64,000 nt of DNA, taken from the NCBI GenBank assembly GCA_036674765.1, contig JARVKI010000037.1, forward strand, positions 334,706 to 398,705. The letters are read 5' to 3'. The first letter of the stretch is position 1. Each line of letters begins with the position of its first letter. Shown here in pieces: positions 23,898 through 35,344 of the stretch. The DNA is from Seiridium cupressi. Its lineage: Eukaryota > Ascomycota > Sordariomycetes > Amphisphaeriales > Sporocadaceae. Made by a program: the position numbers and the translations under genes. The notes under the pieces are model-generated. The model was not told the DNA's origin and did no database searches. It saw only the letters and a program-made list of their open reading frames with translations.

Positions 23898-25208
23898 ATG
23901 CGCTTTTCCACCACCCTCGCGGCCAGCGCCGTCGCTGCTGTCGCCTCCGCCGAGGGCTACTACGGCTTCAACTCGGGATCCCTCAAGGATGACGACTCGG
24001 CCAAGTTCAAGAGCGATTTCGTCTCCGAGATGACCACGGCACAGAACCTTAACGGCGCCCCCGTCACCTTCAACGCCGTGCGACTTTACACAAACATCCA
24101 GGCTTACTCCACCACCGACCCCATTGAGGCCTTCGCGGCCGCCGTCGAGACCAAGACCTACCTCTTGCTCGGTATCTGGACTTCGGGTACCACTTCCATC
24201 GACAATGAGATGACCGCCCTGAAGGCAGGTCTCGACCAGTACGGCCAGGAGCTCGCCGATTTGATTATCGGTATGTCCATCGGTAGCGAGGATCTGTACC
24301 GTAACTCCGCTACCGGTGTCGCCAACGACGCTGGCGTCGGTGCCGACCCCGATGTCATTGTCAACTTCATCACTGAGTTCAAGTCGGCTTTCGCCGACAC
24401 TCTCATCTCCAACGTCCCCATTGGACACGTCGACACGTGGGATGTCTGGCCTAATGCTACTAACAAGGCCGTCATCGACGCCGTTGATTGGATTGGTGTT
24501 GATGAGTACCCCTACTACGAGAACGGCAAGGGCAACAACATCACCAACAGTGGTTCCCTCTTCGACACTGCCTTCGACGCCGCCGTTGCTGCTGTTGGTG
24601 ACAAGCCCGTCTGGGTCACCGAGACTGGCTGGCCTTACATTGGTGAGACCTGGGACGAGGCTGAGGCCAGCGTTGAGAACGCCAAGTACTACTGGGACGA
24701 GGTCGGTTGCCGCCGTCTTTTCAACAAGGTCAACACTTTCTGGTACAACCTCCGTGACTCCAACTCAGCCAACTCGATGAAGTTCGCTATTACCGACAAC
24801 CTCTCGACTGATGCCCGATTCAACCTGACTTGCCCTACCACTTTCGACACCCCCAGCTCGACTTCTTCTAGCACTGCTTCCGGCACCGCCAGCGCTAGCG
24901 CCACCGGTACTGCTTCATCGGTGTTCGCCTCTGCCACCGCATCCGGCACTGCTTCCAGCGGCAGCGCCTCGGCTACCTCCAGCAGCGGGTCTTCCAGCTC
25001 ATCTGGTTCGGGCTCATCAAGCTCTGGCTCCTCAAGCTCCTCTGGCTCTTCAGGTTCCTCGGGCACTTCAGGCTCCTCCGAATCTTCTAGCTCATCGTCC
25101 ACGAGCTCTTCTTCCACCAGCACGCCCGCCACTGCTGGTGCCACTACCACTGGCCTGTCATCGATCTCCGCTGTGATCGCGATTTTTGCTGCCGTCTACC
25201 TGCTCTAA
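23898..25208 (+). CDS. GPI-anchored GH17 endo-beta-1,3-glucanase
   Basis: This is a cell-wall glucanase of glycoside hydrolase family 17, 436 aa from a single exon. The ATG at 23898 starts the signal peptide (MRFSTTLAASAVAAVASAEG). An upstream in-frame ATG would spoil it. The catalytic barrel begins YYGFNSG. The acid/base is Glu131 in MSIGSEDLYR and the nucleophile is Glu242 in VTETGWPY, with WIGVDEYPYY between. After about residue 315 comes a Ser/Thr/Gly-rich, probably O-glycosylated linker of roughly 90 residues. The protein ends in a hydrophobic GPI-attachment tail (ISAVIAIFAAVYLL). It resembles EglC-type enzymes acting on glucan at the plasma membrane and wall. Codons are strongly C-biased at third positions compared with neighbours, which suggests high expression. 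Confidence 0.93.
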   Translation: MRFSTTLAASAVAAVASAEGYYGFNSGSLKDDDSAKFKSDFVSEMTTAQNLNGAPVTFNAVRLYTNIQAYSTTDPIEAFAAAVETKTYLLLGIWTSGTTSIDNEMTALKAGLDQYGQELADLIIGMSIGSEDLYRNSATGVANDAGVGADPDVIVNFITEFKSAFADTLISNVPIGHVDTWDVWPNATNKAVIDAVDWIGVDEYPYYENGKGNNITNSGSLFDTAFDAAVAAVGDKPVWVTETGWPYIGETWDEAEASVENAKYYWDEVGCRRLFNKVNTFWYNLRDSNSANSMKFAITDNLSTDARFNLTCPTTFDTPSSTSSSTASGTASASATGTASSVFASATASGTASSGSASATSSSGSSSSSGSGSSSSGSSSSSGSSGSSGTSGSSESSSSSSTSSSSTSTPATAGATTTGLSSISAVIAIFAAVYLL

Positions 25209-26427
25209 GTTCGCCAGGGCTTGAGCGATGGTCATTGTCTCGGTTTTTGTCTTGCATGTATAAATCATCTCCTTCCTCAGGGTGGTACGGATACACAAGA
25301 CATGCACATAGGAAGCTACATGGTTGTAATATAGAGGTTTCACGTCGGATAGTCGATCTATAGAGACTGTCTACACTGCTGTTCTATCCGCGCAGTGCGC
25401 TTATTCAATTGTTCCTTGATCATCGCCCTTGCTCAGCCACTGTACCTGGGCTTTCTCGTGATGGCACTGATATTCTGGTTGAATGTAGTAAGCAAATCGA
25501 AGGAAGGTGAAATTCAGTTCCGGTCCGCAGCCAACTTGAGAGTCACAGTCTGATCCTGCAAGTGTTGGAAAGGCATGAATCAACGACCAGCGGCATGCTG
25601 AACACTGATGGATATGGCAACGATTATCGCTGAACAGTCGTGGTAGTATACTAGCGCACACACCAACAATCAGCCCCATAAGGCGCTAGATCAGCCCCTC
25701 TCAACGTTAATCATTTTAGAATAACGAAACCATACTGGACCCGAAGTAAATTTGTTATTTAGCCACGACGTCAGGCGCAACATGAAAATATCAGATAGAG
25801 TCGGCAGGGAAATATTTGACGGGCAAGTATTAGAGTTACGCAGCATGGTCTTACATGGATGCTATGCATAAGCCTCAAAATTGACGATATGCCGCTGTTA
25901 ATCCGCAGGATTCGTAGGTTCCCGGACTGAGCGCCGACGCTTACCATGTGGGACCTTTGAAAGTTTATAGGTACAGCAGCAATCGTCCCGTCTCAATACG
26001 CGCTTTCGGCCGCCTTTCTTGGACTTGACTTTATTTTCTACTGTTCCCTCTCCATGATGATTATTTGTGCTTTTCAGGTTTTCCGAGGCAAGAAACCCGG
26101 GATGCGACAATCACTTGCCGAAGATGTCGGATACTCAATACCCATTTCATGGATTAGTCTTGGCTGGACCCACTAGACCGGCGCCGCAGGATCCGTCTAT
26201 GCCACACCTCAGATCACCAGATTCTCTCTCAGCCTGAAGCTGCGGAGAGAGAAAGATCTACAATATCGCTCAGGCTTACTCGAATTCCTCTGTCAACGCC
26301 CGCCTCGGTCTAAGTGCCGACAACGCGCAACCCCGCACGTTTCGAGCATGGCAAAGTGTTTCCTCAAGTTCGGGTGACAGCAACAATCCAGATCAGAACC
26401 GACGGATAAGTTCGTAGTTATTTCAAG
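25209..26427. other. Intergenic region
   Basis: No supported gene. A 92-codon minus-strand ATG frame with seven Cys (25401-25679) is noted but not accepted. Confidence 0.4.
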
Positions 26428-27732
26428 ATGCTTGATGTGGCCGCGAAGAGGACGGTGTACGCTTCAGAGGAGGACTGGGAACGCCACAAGGATACTGTGA
26501 TCCGGCTCTACTGGAACGAGAACAGAACACTGAGAGAAGTCATGGACACCATGAAAAGAGACTATGGGTTCAATGGCACGTAGGTTTCATGCGGGACTTC
26601 TGACTGGTTATATTTATCTGACCCAGCATGCAGGACAAGGATGTACAAGTCTCGATTCAAGAACTGGGGATTGGTGAAGAATATGAGCCGCCAAGAAGCC
26701 AGTCGCATCAAATCCAAACTGCACGCCACCGGCGAGGACCCGGTCATTCCCCTCGTCCATGGTCGTGAAATCGGCTCCAAAAGGCTCAAGCAGGACATTG
26801 ATCGAGCCAGAAGAGAACAGTCCATGACTTTTGATAATGTCGATTCTTCTAGACAACCACTAATAATATCTCTGGGATCGCTATCACATCGTTTGCGGCC
26901 TCCAAAGTCCCTTGCCGAAGCAGAACTAGCTGTTCGATCTGGTCTGAGTTACACACGTTACTCTTTCGAGACAGGGAATTGGGATCTACCCATCGATGAT
27001 TTTGTCACGAGGATGGACAACACTGCTGCATGGTGGCTAGATGCCAGAAAGGCTGCGGCATTGCTGGAAACACAGGTGGATTACCGTTCTGCATTTGCCC
27101 AAATCGATGCTTGTCTGAACAGGTATGTCGAGCTGCTCGTCCAACCGGACCCCTCGTTCGTCACGGCCACCTTGTCTGTGATCCTGCAACTGGGCGAGAC
27201 CAACCGCGAGCTTGCCGAGTCTATTCTGAAGTACGTGGCAGGTTTGACTGCGATCAAACTCGGTCCAAACCACCCACTCGCTGCACTGTGGGCTTATTTG
27301 AGGTCTCTGGGACTGTCTCAGATGCGCCAGGCCGCCGTCATGACGATGAAGGCCCACTACAACATGTTGGAATACAATATGCAAGCGAACCACCAGTCCG
27401 ACGAGGCGTGGGACTCATACCCTGCCAAAGAGCCAGAATCCTATAATAAATTTCCCAAGCAGATGACCGAGAGTAGTACTTTCACCACAATCATGCAGGA
27501 GGTCGAAAACAATAGCAAATCCGAAATTGATAAGGCCTACATCGATTGGTCTCGGAAAATGTTATCGTATTACCTCCAGAAGGGGAGCCAGAGTGCTGAA
27601 GCAAAGGAGGTCATCAAACAGAAAGGACAGGGGGCGACGAGTGGTGGATATAGCCAGGACGATTACCTTAGAGCTAGGTACATGATCGTTAGGGGATTTA
27701 ATACTTACAATAAAGAGACGAAATACCAATAG
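26428..27732 (+). CDS. Clr5-domain protein
   Basis: Exons 26428-26579 and 26634-27732 (54-bp intron) give 416 aa. Residues about 14-70 form a Clr5 domain: WERHKDTVIRLYWNENRTL, then VMDTMKRDYGFNGTTRMYKS, then RFKNWGLVKN. The splice joins the domain halves exactly, which supports the model. Clr5 domains occur in large numbers in filamentous ascomycetes and are presumed DNA-binding, as in fission-yeast Clr5, which acts in silencing. The rest is helical with TPR-like spacing and no recognised catalytic motif. A regulatory role is inferred from the domain only. It stands alone, not in the Myb-like array further right. Confidence 0.85.
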
Positions 27733-28071
27733 ATAAGACACCGTTCTGTATCTGGTATGACTGAGTCGATGGCTTGCTGGCTCACCAGTGCTCGTCGATC
27801 TTAGTTGTTCCAAGAGACGATATTTTACGTATCAACCAAGGGAAATTAGAATGAAAATGTATTGACCATTGAGCACTGAAATGTGGTGATCAGAAATCCT
27901 ACCACCTCCACGAAACTCCGACTAGCCTTTTTTGATCACAGCGAAGATTCCACAAACAATCATAAAGTGATATCATTTGACGGACAATAATATTAAACTG
28001 CAACCTTGTGCCCTCCATTCAAATCTCTGTCTCAAGAGAAACCCGGCAAAACACCCAAACTAGGCTCCATC
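27733..28071. other. Convergent 3' flanks
   Basis: This is AT-rich terminal sequence between the Clr5 gene and the SnoaL-fusion gene. Nothing else is seen. Confidence 0.4.
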
Positions 28072-29786
28072 TCAGTCACTCAATTCTTCCACCCTTGGAG
28101 CAGGCCGCTGGCGTCCGCGCTGAGGTTGGCGTGCATTATTTTTCGACTGTCCATTATTCTTTGGTTGTGCATTGTTGTTCTGTTGTGCGTTCCCATTCAC
28201 TTTCGCGGGCTTCTTCCCATTCGCCTTATCTGAAAGGTGCTGTTGCTGCTGTTTTTGTTGCGGCTTTTGCTGTTGTTTTTGCTGCGGTCTTGGCTGCGGC
28301 TGTCGCTCCTCTTCCTCCTCCTCGTCAACATCTTCGGCGTCCTCGTCATCGTCATCATCATAGCCATCCTCCTCCTCTTCGTCCTCGTCATCTTGGCCGT
28401 CATCCTCATCCTCGCTGTAATCCCAAAACTCCGGCAATAGGTCGTTATCCGCCGCTCCCTCGCCATCATCAAATCCACCGTCGATAATCCGTTCCGCAGG
28501 CTCTTTGCCTACGACAGGTAGTTTTTGTACACCTTGCGCTTTGAGGCTCTTGGGGAGCATGTTTTGATTCAGCAAGCCGACCTGCACTAGCACGCTCGCC
28601 TGGTCCCAGTAGATATGTTCATGATAAATTTTCCCACCCTTCAATGTCACGATGCTGATGACCATGATCTCGACATATTTGTTCGTTGGCGGAATACCAG
28701 GTAGAATCCATGGCATACCTTGCGTGTGCTCAAACGAGATATGCAGCTCGTCAACTACACGATTTGCGCTGCTAGTCCTGGAAACGAGCGTTACTTGCAT
28801 TGATTCTGGGTTGCTTTCCAAGAAAAAGTCGCCATAGAACCGTGCGAGTTCCTCGTTGCCAACTCCGCCTACGAGTGTGGGCATGAATGTGGTGTGTGCT
28901 TCGTGAGCTTTCGTATACGTCTTCATGAGCCTGTTCTCATCCTTCGCAAAGAATTTGCCTGCCGACTTGTCAGTTCTGACCTGATAGTCATGCTCGAAAA
29001 TGTGATGCACTCACACTCCATGTTTTCCTCAACAACTCCGTTGACATTGGTATCCCATCGAAACGCCTTTCTCGCCGCCGCAATGCTGCGATCCCACGCC
29101 AGATCTGCCGCAACCTTGTCATAAGAATCCAGATCCTTCTCCGCAAAGCCTGGATCCGCCTCTGGATAACTGAATGCTGAGAACGCCATCCTCACCAGAC
29201 ATCCCGTACCAACTCCTCTGTCGATCTTCTTTTTCCCGGTTCGCTTCCTCCCCTGGATGCCGACCATCTGACTCTGCTTCACCACGCCCACCGAATCACC
29301 CGCTAGATGCACCAGGACCTGCACACCGCCGGGGTATCGGCCTTGCGGGTTGGGGATTCTGGTGGGGTAATACGCTACCAGCAGCGCAAGCTTGAAATCG
29401 GGGTTGTTGTCTAGCAGGTGGAAGTGCTCCAAGCACTGACTCGCCGCCTCGCCGTACGCGATAATGCCAAAGTTCTCACAGGGGCCCAGCCCAACTTTCC
29501 TCAGCCCGTCGAGTCTGAGCTTGTACTCCTTACCGCCCTTGCCCATGGGAAGATACTCGACATTGAAGCCCTCCGCTCGCCACTCATTGACAGTGGCCAG
29601 GTCAAAGTCGTCATCCTCCGATGTGATGTAGAGCTTTGGCGGCGTCTTGGGGAAGTCGTCCGACAGAAACCCCGGGTCGTTGTGATTGGGACCATTCATG
29701 TTGTTGCCGATGACCGCGACATTGCGGTTGGACTGTCCTGGTTTGGGGACTGCGGCGTCCAAGATGTTTGGGACGTTAAAGTTCAT
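28072..29786 (-). CDS. DLH-like alpha/beta domain fused to SnoaL-like domain, acidic Q-rich tail
   Basis: Exons 29015-29786 and 28072-28958 give about 552 aa. I chose a 56-bp intron (GTGAGT, branch AACTGAC, CGGCAG). An earlier CAG acceptor would make it only 34 bp. Residues about 45-250 resemble a dienelactone-hydrolase fold, but the nucleophile elbow reads AYGEAAS, with no Cys or Ser in the usual place, so hydrolase activity is doubtful. Residues about 258-410 form an NTF2/SnoaL-like domain (MPTLVGG, EHIYWDQASVLVQVGLL). The tail is an acidic D/E run followed by Q/K/N/P-rich repeats of about 100 residues, probably disordered. This two-domain arrangement is common in ascomycetes, and its substrate is unknown. 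Confidence 0.75.
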
Positions 29787-30464
29787 CTTGTCCTGCTCTT
29801 TCTTTCTGAGCCACTATATATAGGAATATGTGAAATGATAGAGGAAAAAGCAAGTAAATTGCGCTTGATTGATATTTACGAGTTTGATGAATTGGACTTC
29901 TCCGACTTCTAGCATTATATTTTGTTGCGACATGGTTGGAAAACAGGGACGAGAAATACCGATGACGTCACGTTTAGTTATGCTCGCACGACGCTTCAGC
30001 GGGTTGACGAATCGCGGGGCCATTTTTCCATGAAGAATCTTCATAGACATACATATCGCTCCGTTTTTAGTATTGAAACTTCGGCTTGAACTGAATCAGG
30101 TGTTCATGCCAAGTGGACTATAAACATGCTACATTCTATAGAGTTTGCCTCTGGCTTGGTGCGACCGCGGCAGACGTTGCCATCCCTAGTTTACGTGCCA
30201 CTGACCAATCAAAAGGCGCTATACAAAGTCCGATAAGGTCCTGGCACCGGTGGATGGAGTCCAGATGGAGATGATCGGCAGCACGCATACAATTACAGTG
30301 CTATCCACGGTTTTAAGACTGAACACTTCATTGCTCTGAAATCCCCCGAAAAAGAATACCTGGTCTGGTGTCTTGTCGTATTGTATGGGGAACTCTCTGC
30401 TGAAGAGCATATTCATACGAAACCACTACCTATCAGTGTTGAAACTGTATTGAGTCATTCCTCC
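29787..30464. other. Intergenic region
   Basis: This is promoter side of the SnoaL-fusion gene plus the 3' flank of the next gene. No gene is supported. Confidence 0.4.
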
Positions 30465-30937
30465 CTAAGTAGGCCGGTTGTTTTCTCCTGGAACAGGTAG
30501 TCCTTCTGCTCTTCTAGTCGCAAACCGTCTCTCCACGGCATAAGCATCTAGTACCTGTTTCAGTTCTACCACCTTTCCATTCTTCATAGTGAACTTCATC
30601 AAGTAGTTGTCCTCGTATCGGTGTGTTCCTGGCCCAAAGCCTTTTGCTATGCCACTAACCACCACTGTACCATCGGCGCCATTTCGAGCGGTATCCACGA
30701 TGATTTCGGCCGCTGTATAGAACCACTCCTCAAAGGGAGCAAGGAGCTCCTGAGTTGGAATGCAGAAGTCGATTGCGAGCATATTTCCACCCCAAGTCGA
30801 AGAGGGTGGGGAGGCGACGACATGCCATATTGCATCAGGAGTGAAAAGTTTAGCAGCTAGGTCGAAGCCTCGGCTATTGAAGTGCAATATCACTTGCAAG
30901 ACGACATCTTTCGCATGTGGATGCGTCAAGAGGGTAA
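30465..30937 (-). CDS. SnoaL/NTF2-like small protein, first exon not located
   Basis: The visible exon encodes about 157 residues with an NTF2-like pattern: FNSRGFDLAAKLFTPDAIWH, then EEWFYTAAEIIVDTARNG, then MKFTMKNGKVVELKQVLDAY. Such proteins include polyketide cyclases and ketosteroid-isomerase relatives. No ATG opens the frame. A good acceptor (TTCTGCAG) lies at 30938-30940, so the start should be in an upstream exon on the minus strand, beyond about 30990. I could not find a unique ATG with a matching donor. Either that exon is distant or the gene is 5' defective. It is the second SnoaL-type gene within 2 kb, but the two do not look like recent duplicates. Confidence 0.6.
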
Positions 30938-31718
30938 CTGCAGAAATTATGAGACCCCAAGAAAGGTGAAAGAGTTACTACACAAGATGTGTTGCTAAAA
31001 TGTGTTATCCTGGTTGGATAACTCCTGCTCCTCAGATGTACTTAAGACGTCAAGACTGGGGCATTATTAAAAGGATCAGTCAAATGGAATCTTCGCGTAG
31101 AAGAGAAGTGCATGAATTTTATACTCGAACGATGATACATACTTCTATCAAGCAGGTTGATCACCACCGGGCTCTCCATGTTTCAAGTGAAGCTTGTTGG
31201 ATGCAATCATGTTGGTACAACAAAGAGGCTGGATAAATACCTCGTCCCTGACGATACAAGTCCCAGAATCAGTTCGACGTAGCATCTAGACCAATATTTT
31301 GCCCGTTCTACGAGAGGTTCTCATGGTCCGGCTAAGCGCGAGACATTCGAATAATGCCTGGAGATCCTTCAAAGTTTTAAGTCGGCCGCTGCAGCCGATG
31401 TGATGGACTAGTAAAGCAAGACTTCCAGATCAGTCAACTTGTGGGAGTACTAATCTGCCTCACATCAGCCAGTACCGCTCTGGAGTGAACGCCATGGGCC
31501 ACATCATGGCTAGAGTAAGTAAAACGTAAAAGCATATAGATGTAGCTGTAGCTGAAGGCTCCCCGAGAAACGATGGTGTGCAGGCGTCAGCTTGGTTGTG
31601 ACGTATGACGAATGGTATTCGTAACTAACTAATACATTCATACCTATCGTGACTTTAGAAGCATATCTCCTGATGCCAGACCAACCTGAAAACGCCGGCA
31701 AATGCTGAAATCCATCCA
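30938..31718. other. Intergenic region
   Basis: It probably includes the missing first exon of the SnoaL-like gene and the 3' flank of UFD1. Nothing else is supported. Confidence 0.35.
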
Positions 31719-32951
31719 TCATGACTTACGCCCGTCCAACCTTCGACCGCCTGCGTCTGCCTTCTTCTCGGGTGCTTTTGGCTTCTCATCCTGGCCACCC
31801 TTCCGCTTGACAGCACCACCCCTAAGAGTCTGACCTTGGCCAGCAAAGTGTGGCTGATTGGCATTCTCCTTCTCTGCTTCCTTGTCTGCATCCGTTTTCA
31901 CTGGCTTGATCTCATAGCCAAAGAAGAGTTTGTTGGGCGGAAGACGTAATGGTTGGGGTCCGTTCGTCCTTTTGAGGGGTTGAGGAGGCGGGTTCGACGA
32001 TTTCCCTGCGACTGGCGTCGAGGGCTTTGGAGTAGGTGCCTTTGCACCTTTCTTGGCATTGAGCTTGTGTCCCTCGCTTATGAAGTGCGAAGAGACAGCC
32101 CTTGCACCCGCGGCGGCACTCGTTCCACTAGGCTTAATGGCTTCGTAGTTGATGTCCTGAGCCATGGTTCCGTGGCTATGTAACAGGCCGCCAGCTGGTA
32201 ATCCCCCACGCGTGCTCCTCGGTGTGCTTGTACCGCTACCCGCACGCTTCTCTGGCTCTACGTATCCAACAGGCGGCGCGAAATCGACTGACACATCGGT
32301 TTCGATCATGCTGACACCCATCTTATCCGTTACAGGCTTCACCTCGAGGACGGCGATGTCGTAAACCTCGTCGTTGTACTTGAAGTTGAACACGTCACCC
32401 TTAGTAAGCGTAGCAAAATTACGAAATGCATGCTCGAGCACGGCCTTTGGATCGCTAATTTCGAGGAAGTTGACGGACTGCGGTTGTAGTTTGACCAGCT
32501 TGGCAGGCTGGAGCGACGTCGTCTTGATCTGTACCATGTCTCCGACGTCAAGCACTAAAGTCTGCATCATCCACTGTGGTATGTATGCTCGACCCTCCTC
32601 GGCGGTGAATTCGAGGACACCACAATGCGTGTGTTTCTCCTTGTCGCCATTCACCAGCTCCATAGTCAGTGGCCATTGCACGTGCAGCCTCGAGATCTTG
32701 TTCAGAGCGGACTGCGGAAGGAGGATCTTGGAGCCGTAGTTGAGGTCTGGCCGTTCAGCGCCTGGCGCCATAACAATCGGATAGCACCGATAGTACTCGT
32801 CGAAGCGCATCGTTCTGCTCGCCATGCCAGAGCGCGCCATGTTGAACATGTGCTGCGGGTCGTCAGGGTCGTAGGCGTCGAATCCAGGGCGGAACTGCGG
32901 GAGTCAGTGTTATTGATGCAGAATACAAGAGGACAAGCTTGAACTAACCAT
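31719..32951 (-). CDS. UFD1: Ubiquitin fusion degradation protein Ufd1
   Basis: This is a cofactor of the Cdc48/p97 segregase that, with Npl4, extracts ubiquitinated substrates in ER-associated and nuclear degradation. The large exon is 31719-32894. A 54-bp intron (32895-32948) separates it from an ATG at 32949-32951, so the first coding exon is probably the start codon alone, giving M then FRPGFDAYDPDDPQHMF. An internal-start model (MFNMARSG) would lose conserved residues. The double-psi barrel is clear: RCYPIVMAPGAERPDLNYGS, KILLPQSALNKIS, YIPQWMMQTL, and FNFKYNDEVYDIAVLEVKP. The C-terminal half is low-complexity with basic Lys/Arg patches. Length is about 392 aa. A GTAAGT at the stop codon leaves a small chance of a further 3' exon. 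It is divergent from LIN1. Confidence 0.92.
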
Positions 32952-33498
32952 ATTGAATGCGCGGGTATGCAATGTTTGTGGAAATTTGTATGTTGAAGTG
33001 AGACAAGTGGCACAAAGAGAGAAGATAAGGTCTCAGGTACAGTGTTGGTGAGGTAGCGGCAACGGATCGAAGTGGGATGTAGCTTCCAGAGCTCGCAGGC
33101 CCCAAGCTGATGACGAACCTAAAAAGCATAAAACACAAGCTGAATCTGGGTCCGAGGATGAGCCGCTACATTTTCAGGTGGAAGTCACCTTTGAACATTT
33201 GATTTGGTCTTATATGGTAGAGCTATATTTGATTTTGATACAATTTGCATACCAATTCAATACTATTTGACTGCAGATTCGGGGGATTGCCGAAATCTAG
33301 CAGATATCTCCAGCATACCTATGTAAATTGAAGGCAGCGTCATAGCCATCACTATCCACCAGAAGACCACATCTTTAGCGTCCATCAACCCCAAGCTGCC
33401 GGCAGTCTACCCCACTAAAGCTTTCAAACAGCTTCGAGCTATCTCTTGCGACGGCCGTCTATTCATACTCCAACCAATACACAGTCGAACCCTCTACG
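32952..33498. promoter_or_regulatory. Divergent promoter of UFD1 and LIN1
   Basis: This 547-bp region lies between the two start codons of housekeeping genes and should contain both promoters and leaders. Open frames here lack support. Confidence 0.5.
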
Positions 33499-34812
33499 AT
33501 GTCCTCGAGATATAGTGCCGCGCGACCCAAACGCGCTGGGGAGACCTACGCGCGAGTGCACCATGGCGAGTCTGGCCCCGACTCCAAGAAAGTCAAGTTC
33601 GACGTGCGGAACCCGTCCGCTCTGGCCCTAGATGCTGGCGAAGATGGCGATGAGGGCCCCGACGCGTACCTGGAAGCGGACGCAGAAGTAATCCGCGGCA
33701 GCGCAGCGACGAAGCGCGGTGCAGTTAACATCGACGGGTACGACTCGGATTCAGACCGCGAGGAGCTCGGCGTGCGGAGGACGGAGCAGAAGCCTGACAA
33801 GAACGTGGACGATGTGGATGACATGTTTGCCGAGGAGGATGGGGACGAGAAGGACGACAAGGTCGACGACTCTACTGGCAAGAAGAGTAAAGAGGTTCGA
33901 TTCCTAGATCATGCGGAAATCGAGGGGCAAGACTTAAGATCAAAAGGCGGTGGTACTGTCCGCTTAGACGAAGAGTCTTCAGACGATGATGATGAAGAAG
34001 CAATTGCGCTTGCAATCCAAGAGGAGGACGTGGACGAGGAGGTCGGTGCAGGTGGACTCAAAAAGCATGCCCCAAAGGTCGAGGCCTTCAATCTCAAAGC
34101 CGAAGCGGAGGAAGGTAGATTCGACGAGGCCGGTAATTTTGTTCGCAAGGCGGCAGACAAAGATGCGCTCCATGATCGCTGGCTCGAGGGCGTCAGTAAG
34201 AAGGAGATGAAGAAGGCCGCCGAGGCTCATGAGAAGCGGGAAGCTGAAATGCGCAAGAAGCGAAGAGAGGACGACGACGTTCTCACATCAGAGCTGCTGA
34301 AGCGATTGATCCTCCGACTAGAACCTACTGAGACGGCTCTGGAGGCTCTTGCGAGACTTGGCAAGAGCCAAACAAAACCGAAGAAAGTCCCCAAATGGAA
34401 GCAAAAGAAGCAAAAGCAGAAGGACGATGCCATGGATGTCGACGCTGAAAAGGAGGCTGAAGACCCAGAGCAGACCCGTCTCAAGGACGCCATCAATGCT
34501 ATCACCGATGCCGCAGACAAGCTTCTCGGTAGAGAACGATCAGACATTTATGACAGGGAGAGAGAGCGACTGGTGAGAGAGTGGAGTAGAGAGACACAAG
34601 AACAATGGGTTGAACCAGAGCCCAAGCAGGACGAGCTTATCCACAAAATGTGGGAATATCGATGGGTAGATGGCAGAGACGATACTGCCAAACAAGGACC
34701 TTTCGATGGTTCAATGATGAAGGCATGGCAAGAGGCTGGCTATTTTGGAGAAGGCGTTGAGTTTAGGGAGGTCGGCGATGAGACCTGGGCAAAAGCCGTC
34801 AACTTCGTATGA
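33499..34812 (+). CDS. LIN1: LIN1/CD2BP2-like U5 snRNP protein with GYF domain
   Basis: This is a single-exon gene of 437 aa. It matches the Lin1/Snu40/CD2BP2 family, which associates with the U5 snRNP through Prp6/Prp8-region contacts. Evidence: a basic start with PKRAGETYARVHHG and KKVKFDVRNPS, a long acidic middle (VDDVDDMFAEEDGDE), the family segment EAFNLKAEAEEGRFDEAGNF, charged helices, and a C-terminal GYF-like domain (MWEYRWVDGRDD, GPFDGSMMKAWQEAGYFGEG). The GYF domain binds Pro-rich ligands. It localises to the nucleus by family knowledge. Nothing seems broken. Confidence 0.92.
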   Translation: MSSRYSAARPKRAGETYARVHHGESGPDSKKVKFDVRNPSALALDAGEDGDEGPDAYLEADAEVIRGSAATKRGAVNIDGYDSDSDREELGVRRTEQKPDKNVDDVDDMFAEEDGDEKDDKVDDSTGKKSKEVRFLDHAEIEGQDLRSKGGGTVRLDEESSDDDDEEAIALAIQEEDVDEEVGAGGLKKHAPKVEAFNLKAEAEEGRFDEAGNFVRKAADKDALHDRWLEGVSKKEMKKAAEAHEKREAEMRKKRREDDDVLTSELLKRLILRLEPTETALEALARLGKSQTKPKKVPKWKQKKQKQKDDAMDVDAEKEAEDPEQTRLKDAINAITDAADKLLGRERSDIYDRERERLVREWSRETQEQWVEPEPKQDELIHKMWEYRWVDGRDDTAKQGPFDGSMMKAWQEAGYFGEGVEFREVGDETWAKAVNFV

Positions 34813-35344
34813 CCTGCCAATGAGCTCCTCAGAATATTAGCGCACGACCATGACTTTCGCTATAAACCTACAACGTGCTTTATGTTCCATACGACCAAAC
34901 TGTCAGTCGTCCTCGGCTCGGCGATCTTGTTGCCTCAGCATGTTTGAGCTCCGATCCGTGCGAGGCGTATTGACGCCTAGGGCTACACCGACAATGCTTG
35001 ATGCGTAGGGCTGGTGTTGGCAGAGAGAATATCGGCAGTGGTGAGGCGATTGTTTCCTAGTTAACTCGACTTGATGGCTGTTCAGTTGCTAGCAGCCTGG
35101 TTGCACGCGCTGTGTTCCTGGTTCGTCGTTTCAGTGTTTATCGGCATTCCATTCCACATAATTACAGCTTTCATTCGACTTCAGCACTCTCGTCTTTTAA
35201 GCACTTTGAGCACTGCTCCCGTACGCGACTTGATCATTCCACTATAGCAATTCATCACTTTGTCGGCCTGTTTCTCTGCTTTATCGCCACCATCCGCTCC
35301 TCTTGGTCGACCGATGAAAGTTTTTGGGTCAATACTATATCAAC
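34813..35344. other. Intergenic region
   Basis: This holds the 3' flank of LIN1 and the pyrimidine-rich leader of the first Myb-like gene. No gene is supported. Confidence 0.4.

Noticed and set aside
24689..25150. Minus-strand Glu/Pro-rich ORF
   Set aside because: It is a shadow of the Ser/Thr-rich linker of the GH17 glucanase.
25401..25679. 92-codon ORF with ATG and seven Cys, possible small secreted protein
   Set aside because: The N-terminus is short and weak as a signal peptide, Cys spacing matches nothing I know, and the gene would lie in a plain 3' flank.
28172..28363. Plus-strand Cys/Ser-rich ORF
   Set aside because: It is the antisense of the Q/E-rich tail of the DLH-like/SnoaL fusion.
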